64,000 bases of DNA from Mercurialis annua (taxonomy: Eukaryota > Streptophyta > Magnoliopsida > Malpighiales > Euphorbiaceae): positions 18,987,001-19,051,000 of the forward strand of contig NC_065573.1 in the NCBI RefSeq assembly GCF_937616625.2. The letters run 5' to 3'. The position numbers and the translations under genes are program-made. Shown here one piece after another: positions 11,240 to 22,093 of this stretch (position 1 is the stretch's first letter; the number at the start of each line of letters is the position of its first letter). The notes under the pieces were generated by a model. The model searched no databases. It was not told the DNA's origin and saw nothing but the letters and a program-made list of their open reading frames with translations.

Positions 11240-14200
11240 AGTTGGTCCAGTTACCTCTGCTAATATAAGTTTTGTCAGTTAAGTGACCTAGGAACTACTG
11301 CAGCTATAGAGTTGAGCTCTGTCTGATCCAAGTAGTTTGCATTGTTGTTTTACGATAAGTATAATTGATTGATTTGTGAAATACTTATGTGTTTTTGTGA
11401 CACGTATATACGAGATATATACGCATATGTTGTTTTGATGAGACATGCATATAAGATATGCTTTTTGAAATGAAGTTTCTAGGAGAGGTGTTGCCTCCTA
11501 TGACTAGAGTATAATTGTTGTGAATGTGATTTGATGATATGTATGTATGTGTGTTTAGCATCTTATAACGTAAGAGATGCTATTGAATTCGATCAATCGA
11601 AACTTTGGGAAGAGTATGAAGAAGGAATGTAAAGTGGCAGAAGTTGAAAAACTTTCTGGATACAGAGTTTGAAGGTCTAGAGAACTTACAAAACTCGATG
11701 TTTATAATTTTTTTTTTTAAAAAAAAAGTTATTTGTTTAACAATTTTGAAAGCATAATTGTGCCTAGACCCGATATAGAAATGTATGATTGCCACGACAT
11801 TGATAGAAGTGCATCACTACATACATTATTAATGAAAGAATAATCAATGAAGACATGCATTAATAGTACATGCATCATATGCATTACGCTCAGACCAAAA
11901 GGTGAGCTGTGGCAACTCTTTGGGGATGAGAGACGTCATCACCCTAGTGCACAATTTTGCTAAAGTTTCAATGGAATTTTGATTTAAATCTCGAAATGAG
12001 ATGTTTTATTTGAGAAAGTTTCCAAAGAGTTTTGTTTTTATGTAAGTATACCTAGACCATAACTCTGTGAAGGAAGTGAAGTACTCGCGAGCAAGCTACG
12101 ATCAAGGCCACGAGAAGATTGAATACGTATAGTTGCGAGAACATAGGAGTTATGCCTTTAGGATATGAACTTAGTTTCGAGTTAACGAGCTAGAATATAG
12201 CTAGAAATCGCAGATGTATTGGAAAGTGACGCGTACCAGGTTAGTGGTAAGCTAGAAAGTAAGTATCTCTTTGACATGACGTCATAGATATTAAACTACG
12301 ATATAAGGGAAGAAGTTTATAAGAAGAATGAAGTTTATATACTAGAAGCGTATGGTAAGATGTATGTGAGTAGCAAAATGTAACTAATCGAACGATGAAC
12401 TGGGATATTCCTATCTTTAAACGAAGTGATTAGAGCATCATACTACCACACCATAGAAGTAATAAAGAGGATAGTCGAGCATAGAAATAGACTCACAGTT
12501 TACACCCTGAAGCTAGAAGATTACCCTTATGAAAGGATAATATGAATAGTACGTAATGTTAGAAAGTCGTCAGGTTTAATAAGATCGTGACAACTCTTTA
12601 TCGAACCGGTGGATCAAGTTGACACTGGGACACGATGTCCCTAAGACGGTAACCTAAGTGTTAACCATTACGATCGACAAACCGAGAACGTGAAGTAGAT
12701 TTCATAAGAATATCGATAATGGTTATATGTCGATAAAAGCGACGAGCTAAGAAGACATGTGACAAGAATATAAAGTACGGAGTGTGGAATTGAATGGTAT
12801 AAAGTATGAGAGTTGATCAGCTAAGTATTGCCAACATTAACCCCACATGAAAGCAAATGGAAAGGGAGATAAACGATAAGTGCTGCAATAAGTGAATTAG
12901 GAGTTGGAACTTTCATTACAAGATTGCAACTATGAAGCGGATTAGTAAACCAAGAAAGGTATAAACGTAACGAACGTATGTGAAGTGTAGAGTCTCAAGC
13001 TTTAAGCTCGAATGATTAAAAGGTGAAATGCATAGTGCGATCGATTTGGAGAATTAATAGTAATCCTTTAGTAAAGACGTAAACACTATATGAAGGATTA
13101 AAATACATTATATAACCTGTTTTGTATGTGATTGAAACTTCAAGTATTGAAATGCGTGAAAGGATGTAAAGAAGAGACTTAATGTCAGAACTGGGCTATA
13201 CTAAAGAAAGTAACGCCAGATAGATCGAAATATAAGACAAGAGGTAGAAGTAAGATATCTACAGGAGAGTAACCATGTGGAAGGAGGAATGAGGTATGCA
13301 TAATAAGATATAAGGATTCAAAAGTAAGTCATGGATAGTAAGAGATCAGTTAAGGTAATAAGTATTAATAAAGTACGAATAACCTGCGTATGTCGCAAGG
13401 AACTCGATAAGAGTGATCGAGGAAAAGAAAAGAGAAAAGTCACGTGGAGAGTTGACAAGGAGATTAGAGAAATGGAATTCTATGTAGTCGCGGATATATA
13501 GAAACAAAGAAGAATAAAGAGGATAGAGACATAGGATTGGATCCACTGACAGTTAAACTGTCAGTAAGAGTACAATAAGTGTATATGTGCATAGTCGAGA
13601 GCGTAACATATCGAGTAATTCGAAGGAAATAGATTGCAAACCTCTATTGATAGTCGAGGTTAAAGATGTTAAAATAAGAAATATAAGAGATACAAAGTAT
13701 AATGAAGAAGAATAATAAGAATGCAATAGAAGACAAACGAGGCTTGTGATAAGAACATGAATATGGAACATAAGAAAGGTCAAACTAAGATACAATGTTG
13801 AAAGGAAGAACGGAAAAAGAATAGTGAAATATAATGATAAATGCTAAAAGCATCCTTAAAGGTCGTAATACGATCAACGTTAAGAAGACGACGAAAGAAG
13901 GAAGAACATAGATAAGATAAAACGAAAAAGTAAAGGAGAAATTGATATCAAGAGGAGATTGATATGAAGAGATTGTACGTGCCAAATACGGCAATAAGGA
14001 TTTGAATATCGAAATGATCATAAGGATCAGTATGGTATGAACATCGTAAACAATGTTTACGTTCATAATACGTATAAGCAAAGAACTTCGCAAAAAGTGC
14101 AGAGAGAAATTGGATAAGTAAGAGAGTAGATTGACGAATTGAAGATTAGTGAAACATATATGCGATAAGTAGGGATGACGACAGTAATGACACTGTCAAA

Positions 14201-15230
14201 AGAAACACACAACGACGAGAGTTGAAAGAATTAATGATTTTCATTAGAAGTGAGTAAACGAGATACACCAAATAGATCAAGAGTGGAGCTCCAATATGAC
14301 GACAATTATTATTCCCCTAGTACAAAGATCGTACGCATAACAGCTACACTTGAACCAAGAAGGTTTACATAAAGACTAAACATCTCTTTCTTATGGGATA
14401 TCAAGCAGTAATGTACAAGTGTCTGTGGTATAAAGAAACATCACGTAAGACTAACAATCTTTAAAAGATGTTAGCAATAATCGTAAAGTAGAATAGAGGA
14501 CGGGATAATAAAGACAGTTATCCAAGAATGTAACGAATGAAAGATGAAACAGAATGATGAGAAGTAAAAAGAGGTAAGAAATTTCAATGTTTAGTGCATT
14601 GCATTTAGGGAAAAGGAAATAAGTCAACGAGAATACGACAAAGGAAGTAGTACGTAAGGTACAAGAACATAAAAAGAAGAAGATCAAGTAAGTCCTTGCA
14701 GGGAAAGCAAAGACATTATACGGATGCACTATGAGAAATATCTCATATACGACAGTTGATAAACGACAATAGTAAAGGATGAAGTTGCATAAGTATAACA
14801 AAACAAGTGAGGATGGTGGATAATGGAATTAGATTCCAAATACCACAACGAATAGTAATCAGATGGTGACAACAGCAGTACGAAAGAGACTACGCAAGTA
14901 GCGAAGTACGGATCATTTGAGTGTTTACATCACTCAACAAGGAACAGATGAAAGTGTCATGTATATAAGATCGAAGCGAAGAGATTAAAGATAAGGGATC
15001 ACGAGGCATCAAAATACACCTGACATCACGATAGAAGAAGGTGGTAACATGAAGATCGTCAATGATGAATGACGCTATTGTACAGGAAGTACATAACTGA
15101 AATGATAACTTCACGCACCAATAGGCGTCGTGAAATGAACACGGTGTACCTATCATGAAGGGAATTCAAGATGTTAAGAGTTTAAGATAAGTCAAGAAAA
15201 GTATATGAAAATTCGAGGACGAATTTTTAT
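11240..15230 (+). other. Non-coding interior of the LARD
   Basis: No plus-strand frame of note. The plus strand is visibly purine-rich over 12,000-15,200, with many GAAG, AAGA and GATA runs, so the complementary strand shows several frames of 66-116 codons (13346-14801). These lack any domain I know and have the low-complexity composition of a pyrimidine-rich strand, so I treat them as chance. The interior may hold packaging and dimerisation signals for use in trans, but nothing in the sequence proves this. Confidence 0.6.
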
Positions 15231-15243
15231 AAGGGGGGAAGAA
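15231..15243 (+). promoter_or_regulatory. Polypurine tract of the LARD
   Basis: AAGGGGGGAAGAA sits directly before the TGTAATACC start of the right LTR, where plus-strand DNA synthesis is primed. The upstream AATTCGAGGACGAATTTTTA context is common just before the 3' LTR of Tekay/Del-type chromoviruses, which suggests the kind of autonomous partner. Confidence 0.88.
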
Positions 15244-18200
15244 TGTAATACCCCAAAATAATTAATTAACTAATTGGACCACGTGTACAGTTTGGATTCG
15301 CCGGAGTGGCGATATCAGAAAGATTTCTGATAAAGATTAAAATGCATAATGTTAGTAGGTCGGTTTCGGGAAGTTAACGACGAAGTTATTAATATCATAT
15401 GATAGTTGTAAATTGGAATTAAAAGGAAAAGTGTTAAGAAAAGCCCAAAATAAAGTATAGGGACCAAAGTGGTAATTTAGCCACTTTGAGATAAAAATGG
15501 AAATTATTTCGCCAAGGTCCGCGAAATGTTTTATAATATATGTGGTAAAAGTTTCGGGTCAATCGGAGACCTTTTAAAAATTTGGACGCGGATGCGTTTG
15601 GGCTAAATTGTAACTTTTGAAAAGTTTCAAGGGCTAAAGTGTAAATTAGCCAATTAAGCTTAGAGAATAGCAATTTGAAGATTAATGACGGAAAAATAAA
15701 ATATTGAGTTAGTATTATTTATCGGATATAAATAATACGTAAATAATCGAATTAAAAGGATAATTAAACCATTTAGTTAAATTAGAAAGTTTAAAAGAGA
15801 AATGGTTTAAATTAAAGAAATGAAGGACCAAAGTGGCTAGTTAACCAAGATATATATGTTTCTTTCCTTATGAATAAGGAAAAGGGGAAAAGTGATCAGA
15901 GAAAGAAGAAACCTACAGAAGGTTTCGACGATCAAATGCGATCCGTCGCGGTTTCGCCGTTTTCTCGTCCAAATCGCGAGTTCTTTATATCGATTCGTCC
16001 AGAATTCAATTCTCTATCATCGTTAAGCTTCAAATCGAGGTAATCTTGACGTTTTAGTTGCTGAAATTGAAGAATATAGGGCTGCCATGTCGAGATCGAA
16101 TCGTATCAACCGTAGTCACGTTATTTTTGACGTTTTTGATGATTATTGAGTTGAATATTGTGTTATATTGATGTAGAAACATGTCGGAATGAGTTAGGGA
16201 TGTCGGGAGCATGTCGAGATGATATTTGGGGCTGTTCTATGGTGTCGCACGACGTGCGACAAGGTCTCACGACGTGCGACATAACCTCGCGACGCGAGCG
16301 GACTTGCGATTGGCATAATTTCTTCGTTCGGACTCGGAATTGAGCGATTCTCGTTGTGTTGGAAAGAGGAAAGGATTGTCTATCAATCCTAAGCATCATA
16401 TCAAGGTAATATTGCTGATTTGGATGTTAAAAGTTGAGGTTATAGGCTGTCTCAACGAAAATGTTACGCTCGAATCGCGTACGTCGGAATTGAGACGTTT
16501 ACGGTTGATTTCGAAGTGATAAAAGTGTTAATAATGTGTTTAAATGATCTAGGTATGTGTTGGAATGAATTTGGAGTAATTTGGGGCTTTGAAAAAGGTC
16601 TAGGAGCCTCAAAACCGCTGCTTCCAAAGTGCGCACGACGTGCTGCACTTCAGCACGTCGTGCTGGTGCGCGACGTGCACCACAGGGGTGCACGACGTGC
16701 ACCACAAGGGTGCACGACGTGCACCAGTGAAGGGCACGTCGTGCCCTTCATGAAAAATGAAGGGCACGATGTGCCAAGCTGGCACGACGTGCCCTACTTT
16801 GATTGTGACCTCCCTGGGACTTCCGGGAGCGAAAACTGGCTTCCGATGGCATGATACGGGTGTAGAACTCTGACTAATGTCTTAAAATGAATATTAATAA
16901 AGAAATTATAGCAATGAACATTAGCATGATAAGTAATCAAGATATGAATAGATATCTGCAGAGAAAGATATGTTTAGAGCACGACGGTTATGTTTCGTGC
17001 TTTTGTCGTGTTAGGTATCTAGTGCAGTTTTTAAGAATAGGATTCTCTAAGTATATGTTTTAACGATAGAATCCTATGATAGATGTAACGGACTACGAGT
17101 ATAACGAACCAAGAAGCTCGACGAGGATTGACGGACCAGTCTCCAGGAGCTTACGTTTGGATATAAGGAATAGCGGTCACTGTGAGTGGCAAATTTACTT
17201 TCGCGTATTATTAATATAAAAGTTAATTTCATATATATACGTATATTGTTTATACGCATCGCATTATATATGATTGATTGAGATGTTATATGTTTTATCA
17301 AGTTTATATATGAAAGACTAGTATGCGATCCGAAGAAACTAGCTACCTATTGGGTGTCAATAGGCTGTGTGATCACCAGTATCGAGTCAGTCTAGTATGT
17401 TTGCATTGAGAAATGACTTGACACAGCTGGGAGCTGTTGATGAATATGATATTTACGATTGAGTTATGATTTCGATACGCAGAGTGAACTCGGCTACGGT
17501 GTAGCCTGGAAGTCCCCGTATCTAGTGGCTGGGCCACCAGCGAGTTGGACTCGCAATTGATATTTACGATTGGGTTGAGTGATATATGATTATTCGAGAG
17601 ATGTGTCGCATGCTAGGATATTAGTTTCGTACGGATCAAATACATGTTTATATGTTTTATACTATTGTTTTCTTGAGATGCGATGTTATGTTTTTATATT
17701 AATACCGTTAGTAACTTGCAAGCTCACTCAGTATTTCCCAAAATACTGACCCCCTCACAGTGTTTCCTTTCAGGTGACCGGAATCGGATCAGACAGACCA
17801 TCTCCTTTGTGTTGGCAGCCTTTTGGCTTACACAAAGTACAAGTTTTATAGAGCTGCAGTAGTCAGTAGGTGTCAGTATAAGGTGTATGATTTAATTTCA
17901 AACGGTATTTGAAAAGTAAACTCTGATATAATTATATAAGTAAGTTGTTTATAAAGATGGCGTTTTATTCGTTTGAATTGTGTACCAATTGCCTTAAGAG
18001 GAATTGGTTATGTCTGTGGTCAGAAACAGGGCGGTGCTGGATATGAGATATCGCTCGGTAAGACCCTGGTTTCTAAGAATTTGTTCGCGAATGTTTTCAG
18101 AAAAGAAATCCGATGTTTTAATAATTGAATTATATTATTTAAAGAAGATTTCTGAAAACGTATTGTATATAGTAATATGTTTTAATCGCGAAAAATTTAT

Positions 18201-18285
18201 AACGGTTTTAGGCTTGCTACGGGTTTCGGAGCAACCACTCCCATTCCCTAGCGCCGGTCTCGGCTCAATAATTTGGGTCGTGACA
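15244..18285 (+). repeat. Right LTR of the LARD element (3042 bp)
   Basis: Nearly identical to the left LTR; it is 65 bp shorter because of three fewer 22-bp units and one extra T near 15961. One further change was seen (AAGGGCACGATG here, AAGGACACGATG in the left copy). It is followed by the CTACT duplication. Confidence 0.93.
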
Positions 18286-18290
18286 CTACT

Positions 18291-18481
18291 GTATAGGTTG
18301 GGTTTTCCTTTATTCGATCTCTGTAAACTCCGTTTTTTTTAATATATTTGCTAATTTCTGGAAAAAAAATTAAGAAAAATAATCATAATTGATGTCTTTT
18401 AAATGAGTACTATTATGGAATCCCTTTGTAAACGGGTCGGAAAAAATAGTTAATCAAATTTGTCGCATGTTACTTGATTAA
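18291..18481. other. Short host spacer between two elements
   Basis: About 190 AT-rich bases that were continuous with the RNase H remnant left of 8112 before the LARD inserted. No gene seen. Confidence 0.6.
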
Positions 18482-18486
18482 TGTAT

Positions 18487-18897
18487 TGATGGATACGCAG
18501 TTGACCCCAGTACATATAGTCAAACAAGCACAGCAGACAGCAGATACCAAACGGCTGTCATTAGTCAGTAGACGCAGATCCTAACTTATATGATCTTTGG
18601 AATCCGGAAAGATTGGGATTGACCTAATCCCTATTTTCCAGCATGAGTCCGAATTAAACACAATCACAAGAAGATGACCTTGAGTCGATTACTTGGAGAG
18701 GATTCTATATAAATAGAACGAAGACCAAAGGTAAAACCCTAATTCATTCTCTTAAAGCTACGTCATTTATCTTTAAACCTTACAAGGTATCTGACTTAGG
18801 CATCTGAGTGTGGTCGGACACAACGTCCGACTCATTCTAACATGTGTTTGTGATCTCAGGTTGACAAGAGAAGATCCTACCATTCGCAGAACCATCA
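18487..18897 (+). repeat. 5' LTR of the Tat element
   Basis: 411 bp, TGATGG to CCATCA, with a short internal inverted motif GTCGGACACAACGTCCGAC (18814-18832) near its 3' part. Equal in length to the 3' LTR. Confidence 0.95.
18704..18716 (+). promoter_or_regulatory. TATA box in the Tat LTR
   Basis: TCTATATAAATAG is a strong plant TATA match about 190 bases before the LTR end; the 3' LTR has the same motif at 30686-30698. It probably drives the genomic RNA of the element. Confidence 0.7.
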
Positions 18898-18899
18898 TT

Positions 18900-18917
18900 T
18901 GGCGCCGTCTGTGGGAA
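18900..18917 (+). promoter_or_regulatory. Primer-binding site of the Tat element
   Basis: TGGCGCCGTCTGTGGGAA starts two bases after the LTR. Its first nine bases fit the 3' end of plant tRNA-Asp; the rest does not fit perfectly. This motif is common in plant Tat elements. The exact primer tRNA is inferred. Confidence 0.75.
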
Positions 18918-19283
18918 ACTATTGTTCTTTCCTAAATAAATCAATTTTGGTTCTACGAACTAAAACAAATTCATGGACAACCATGATGAACCACCACCAC
19001 CTGGAGTCGGAGTTAGAGATAGAGAGATGGCCGGAGGTAACAATCCAACTCTGCTAGCAAGAACAGACGGGATAGTCTTTCCCCTTCGCCCACCTCCGGT
19101 GGGGACTGCGGGAACGACAGGTCCTTTGAGGACAAGCTCTGGAATCCCAGTGGGAACTGGAGCCACAAGTGCGGGCATCACACCACCGGTTTCCATACCC
19201 GGATCAACAGCAGGATTAATGGGCAGAGGAGCGCAACTACCCGGAACTAGTCAGGTATTTCCTCCTTGGAATTATTATACACC

Positions 19284-22093
19284 TGTCACGACCCAAATTA
19301 TTGAGCCGAGACCGGCGCTAGGGAATGGGAGTGGTAGCTCCGAAACCCGTAGCAAGCCTAAAAGCCACTAATAATTTTTCGCAATTAAAACATAATATAA
19401 TATATAAAACATTTTCGGAAAAACTCTTTTGAATAATATAATTATAGATATTAAAATATTATATTAGAGTTTACATTCAAAACTAATTATTTGAAATCAA
19501 TTCATCCATCTTATATTGACACCTACTGACTACTGCAGCTCTAGAAACTCATACTTGTGCAAGTCCGACGACTTCTGGCACAATGGAGGTGGTTTGTCTG
19601 ATCCGACTTCTAATACCTGCAAACATCAGAGTGAGGGGTCAATATTTGGGAAAATACTGAGTGAGTATGCAACTTATTATCGGTATTATCAAAATACACA
19701 TCGCATACTTAACATATATAAATTTGTCTCAATATAATATGAAAATAACATAATATTCACAAAAAGCAGATCCGACCGAAACCCTAATCTTAAATTCTTA
19801 ACTTATCTTATTCCAAATATTCGAATCAAACTGATCCAAATGGTCCGACTCGGGAGTGTTCACACTCAACCACGTCAGCCGCGACCAATCTCTTAATCTC
19901 AAAGTGTGAGTCCAACTCACTGGTGGGTCCAATCCACTAGATACGGGGCTCAGGTTACACCGTAACCGAGTTCTCACTCGTATCACATGCATATCGTATG
20001 CGCATTTCATAATCTCATAGACAATCTAGACACGCTAGACTGACTCAAATACTTGTGATCACACAGCCTATTGACACCCAATAGGTAGTTGGTTTCTTCG
20101 GATCGCACACTAGATATTCATATTCAGAACAATGAATATAACAGCATTCATATAATCAAATTTATCGAACATAACATCTTATACGAACAAATCATATAAA
20201 TGCGATGTATTGATAATAATATTCATAATATATGAAAATAACTTTAATAATAATAATACGCGAAAGTAAATTGCCACTCACAGTGACTGCTATCCCAAAT
20301 TGCATTATCGTCCGATCACGTAGGTTCCATGCGTCATTCGATTACGTAGCTATTCCAGCTCGTCGGCCCGACATCTTGTCGGTATGTCAATTACCTATTC
20401 AAGTCACGCGTTCACAAACGTAACTTAGTATCAACATCCTAATCATACTCTTTATGTTCTAAGTCTAAATTTCACGTTTTCGGAGTCCGTAGGTAAAAAT
20501 CAAGTTGAAACACTTCGTGTCGGAACTCGGGACACCATTTCCACTTCAAAACAGGCTTGGCATACCTTGCCAAGCCTTCCTCACGTGGTGAGGGGTCCCC
20601 TCACGTCGTGAGGCTTTCCCTCACGTCGCGAGGCACTCCCTCACGTCGCGAGGCACTCCCTCACGTCGTGAGGGAGCTCCTCACGTCGTGAGGAGCATTC
20701 TCACGTAGTGAGGATGTGTTTTCCGACTCCAAATACAATACCGACGTGTTCTCGACGTGTTTCCGACCTCCTAACACATATCCATTATCATAACAATACT
20801 CCAAACAACCAAAAACGTGATAAAAATATTCAAAATGAATCGAATACGCGAATTCAATAAAACCGCTCGATTCAAAACCTAGGCAGAAACTAAAACCTTA
20901 TTTTCAGCAACCAAATATTGATTCTTACATTCATTTGATGCTCTAGGGTAATAGACAATCCTCTCCTCTTTCCAATGCAACGAGAATCGCTCAATTCAGA
21001 GTCCAAACGAAGGAGTTATGTCGCTTTTAAGTTTGATCACGTCGCGGAACTATGTCTCACGTCGTGAGACATTGTCTCACGTCGTGAGACTCCTGCCTAC
21101 AGCTCTAAATCACATCTCGACATGCTTCCGACATCCCAAACTCACCTCGACATGATTCTACATCAATAATACACAAAACTCAACTCAATAACCATCAAAA
21201 ACGTCACTAGAAACGCGATTACGATTCGTTCGATTCGTTAAAAAACAAAACATCGCTTATTCTCTAATTTCAGCAACAAAAACGTCGAGGTTACCTTAAT
21301 TTGAAGCTCGAAGATGATAGAGAATCGAATTCTGAACAAAACGATATATAGAACGCTCGATTTGGACGAGAAACGGCGAAACGGCGGCGGAACGAAGTGA
21401 TCGTCACTTTTCCTTCTATCTGCTTCCTTTCTTCTTCTCTCGATTCTTCTTTTCACTTCCTGATTCATATATATACTTTGGCCAAAAGGTCATTTTGATC
21501 CCTCACTTCTTTAACTTAACCCATTTCTCTTTTAAACTTTCTAATTTAACCAAACGGTTAAATTATCCTTTTAACTCAACTACTTACGTATTATTTATAT
21601 CCAAATAAATAATACTAATTCATAATTATTATTTTCCGTCAATAATCTTCTAATTGTTATTCTCATGGCTTAATTGGCTAATTTGCACTTTGATCCTTGA
21701 ACTTTTCAAAAATTGCAATTTAGCCTAAAACGCATCCGCGTCCAAATTTTAAAAGGTCTCCGATTGACCCGAAACTTTTACCACATATACTATAAAACAT
21801 TTCGCGGACCTTGGCGAAATAATATCCCTTCGGGTTTTATATGGTTAAATTACCATTTTAGTCCATGTACTTTATTTTGCGACTTTCTTAACATTTTTCT
21901 TTTCTAATTTCAATTCCAACTTTAGAACTGGAATATGATATTAAATTTCCCGCGATAATCTTTTCAAAACCGTCCTGCTAAAATTTCAACATTTATCTTA
22001 ATTTCTCGGAAATCTTTCCGATATCGCCACTCCGGCGACTTAACACTGGACACGTGGTCCCATTTACATACTTAAATATTTTGGGGTATTACA
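19284..22093 (-). mobile_element. Solo LTR of a LARD-related family nested in gag
   Basis: Starts TGTCACGACCC and ends GGGGTATTACA, the reverse complement of the LARD LTR ends; ACACC flanks both sides (19279-19283 and 22094-22098). Only one LTR is present, so the rest was lost by LTR-LTR recombination after it inserted into the Tat element. It is alignable with the LARD LTR over much of its length (for example the GCCGGAGTGGCGATATC block near its right end) but clearly diverged, with a different palindrome array. The short frames within it are repeat translations. Confidence 0.93.
20581..20715. repeat. 20-bp tandem palindrome array in the nested solo LTR
   Basis: TCACGT recurs at 20581, 20601, 20621, 20641, 20661, 20681 and 20701, an exact 20-bp period. 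Units form palindromes on the core CACG-T-CGTG with varying outer arms, such as CTCCCTCACG-T-CGTGAGGGAG (20656-20676) and GCTCCTCACG-T-CGTGAGGAGC (20676-20696). Two more lie at 21052-21072 and 21074-21090. Confidence 0.93.

Larger units (their letters stand above)
8117..18285 (+). mobile_element. Full-length LARD-type non-autonomous LTR retrotransposon
   Basis: Two direct LTRs (8117-11223 and 15244-18285) start TGTAATACCCC and end GGGTCGTGACA. The 5-bp duplication CTACT flanks the whole element (8112-8116 and 18286-18290). After the left LTR comes TGGTATCAGAGC, the initiator-methionine tRNA primer site; before the right LTR comes a purine tract. The 4.0-kb interior lacks any recognisable gag, protease, reverse transcriptase or integrase, which matches the LARD class (long LTRs, long non-coding interior). 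By eye the LTRs differ only by three units of a 22-bp repeat, one extra T and one A/G change, so insertion was recent. Its enzymes must come in trans from a Ty3/gypsy partner. Confidence 0.93.

Noticed and set aside
13346..15156. Series of minus-strand frames of 66-116 codons in the LARD interior
   Set aside because: Low-complexity hydrophobic/serine-rich products expected from a pyrimidine-rich strand; no domain, no start context, no overlap with a known antisense gene.
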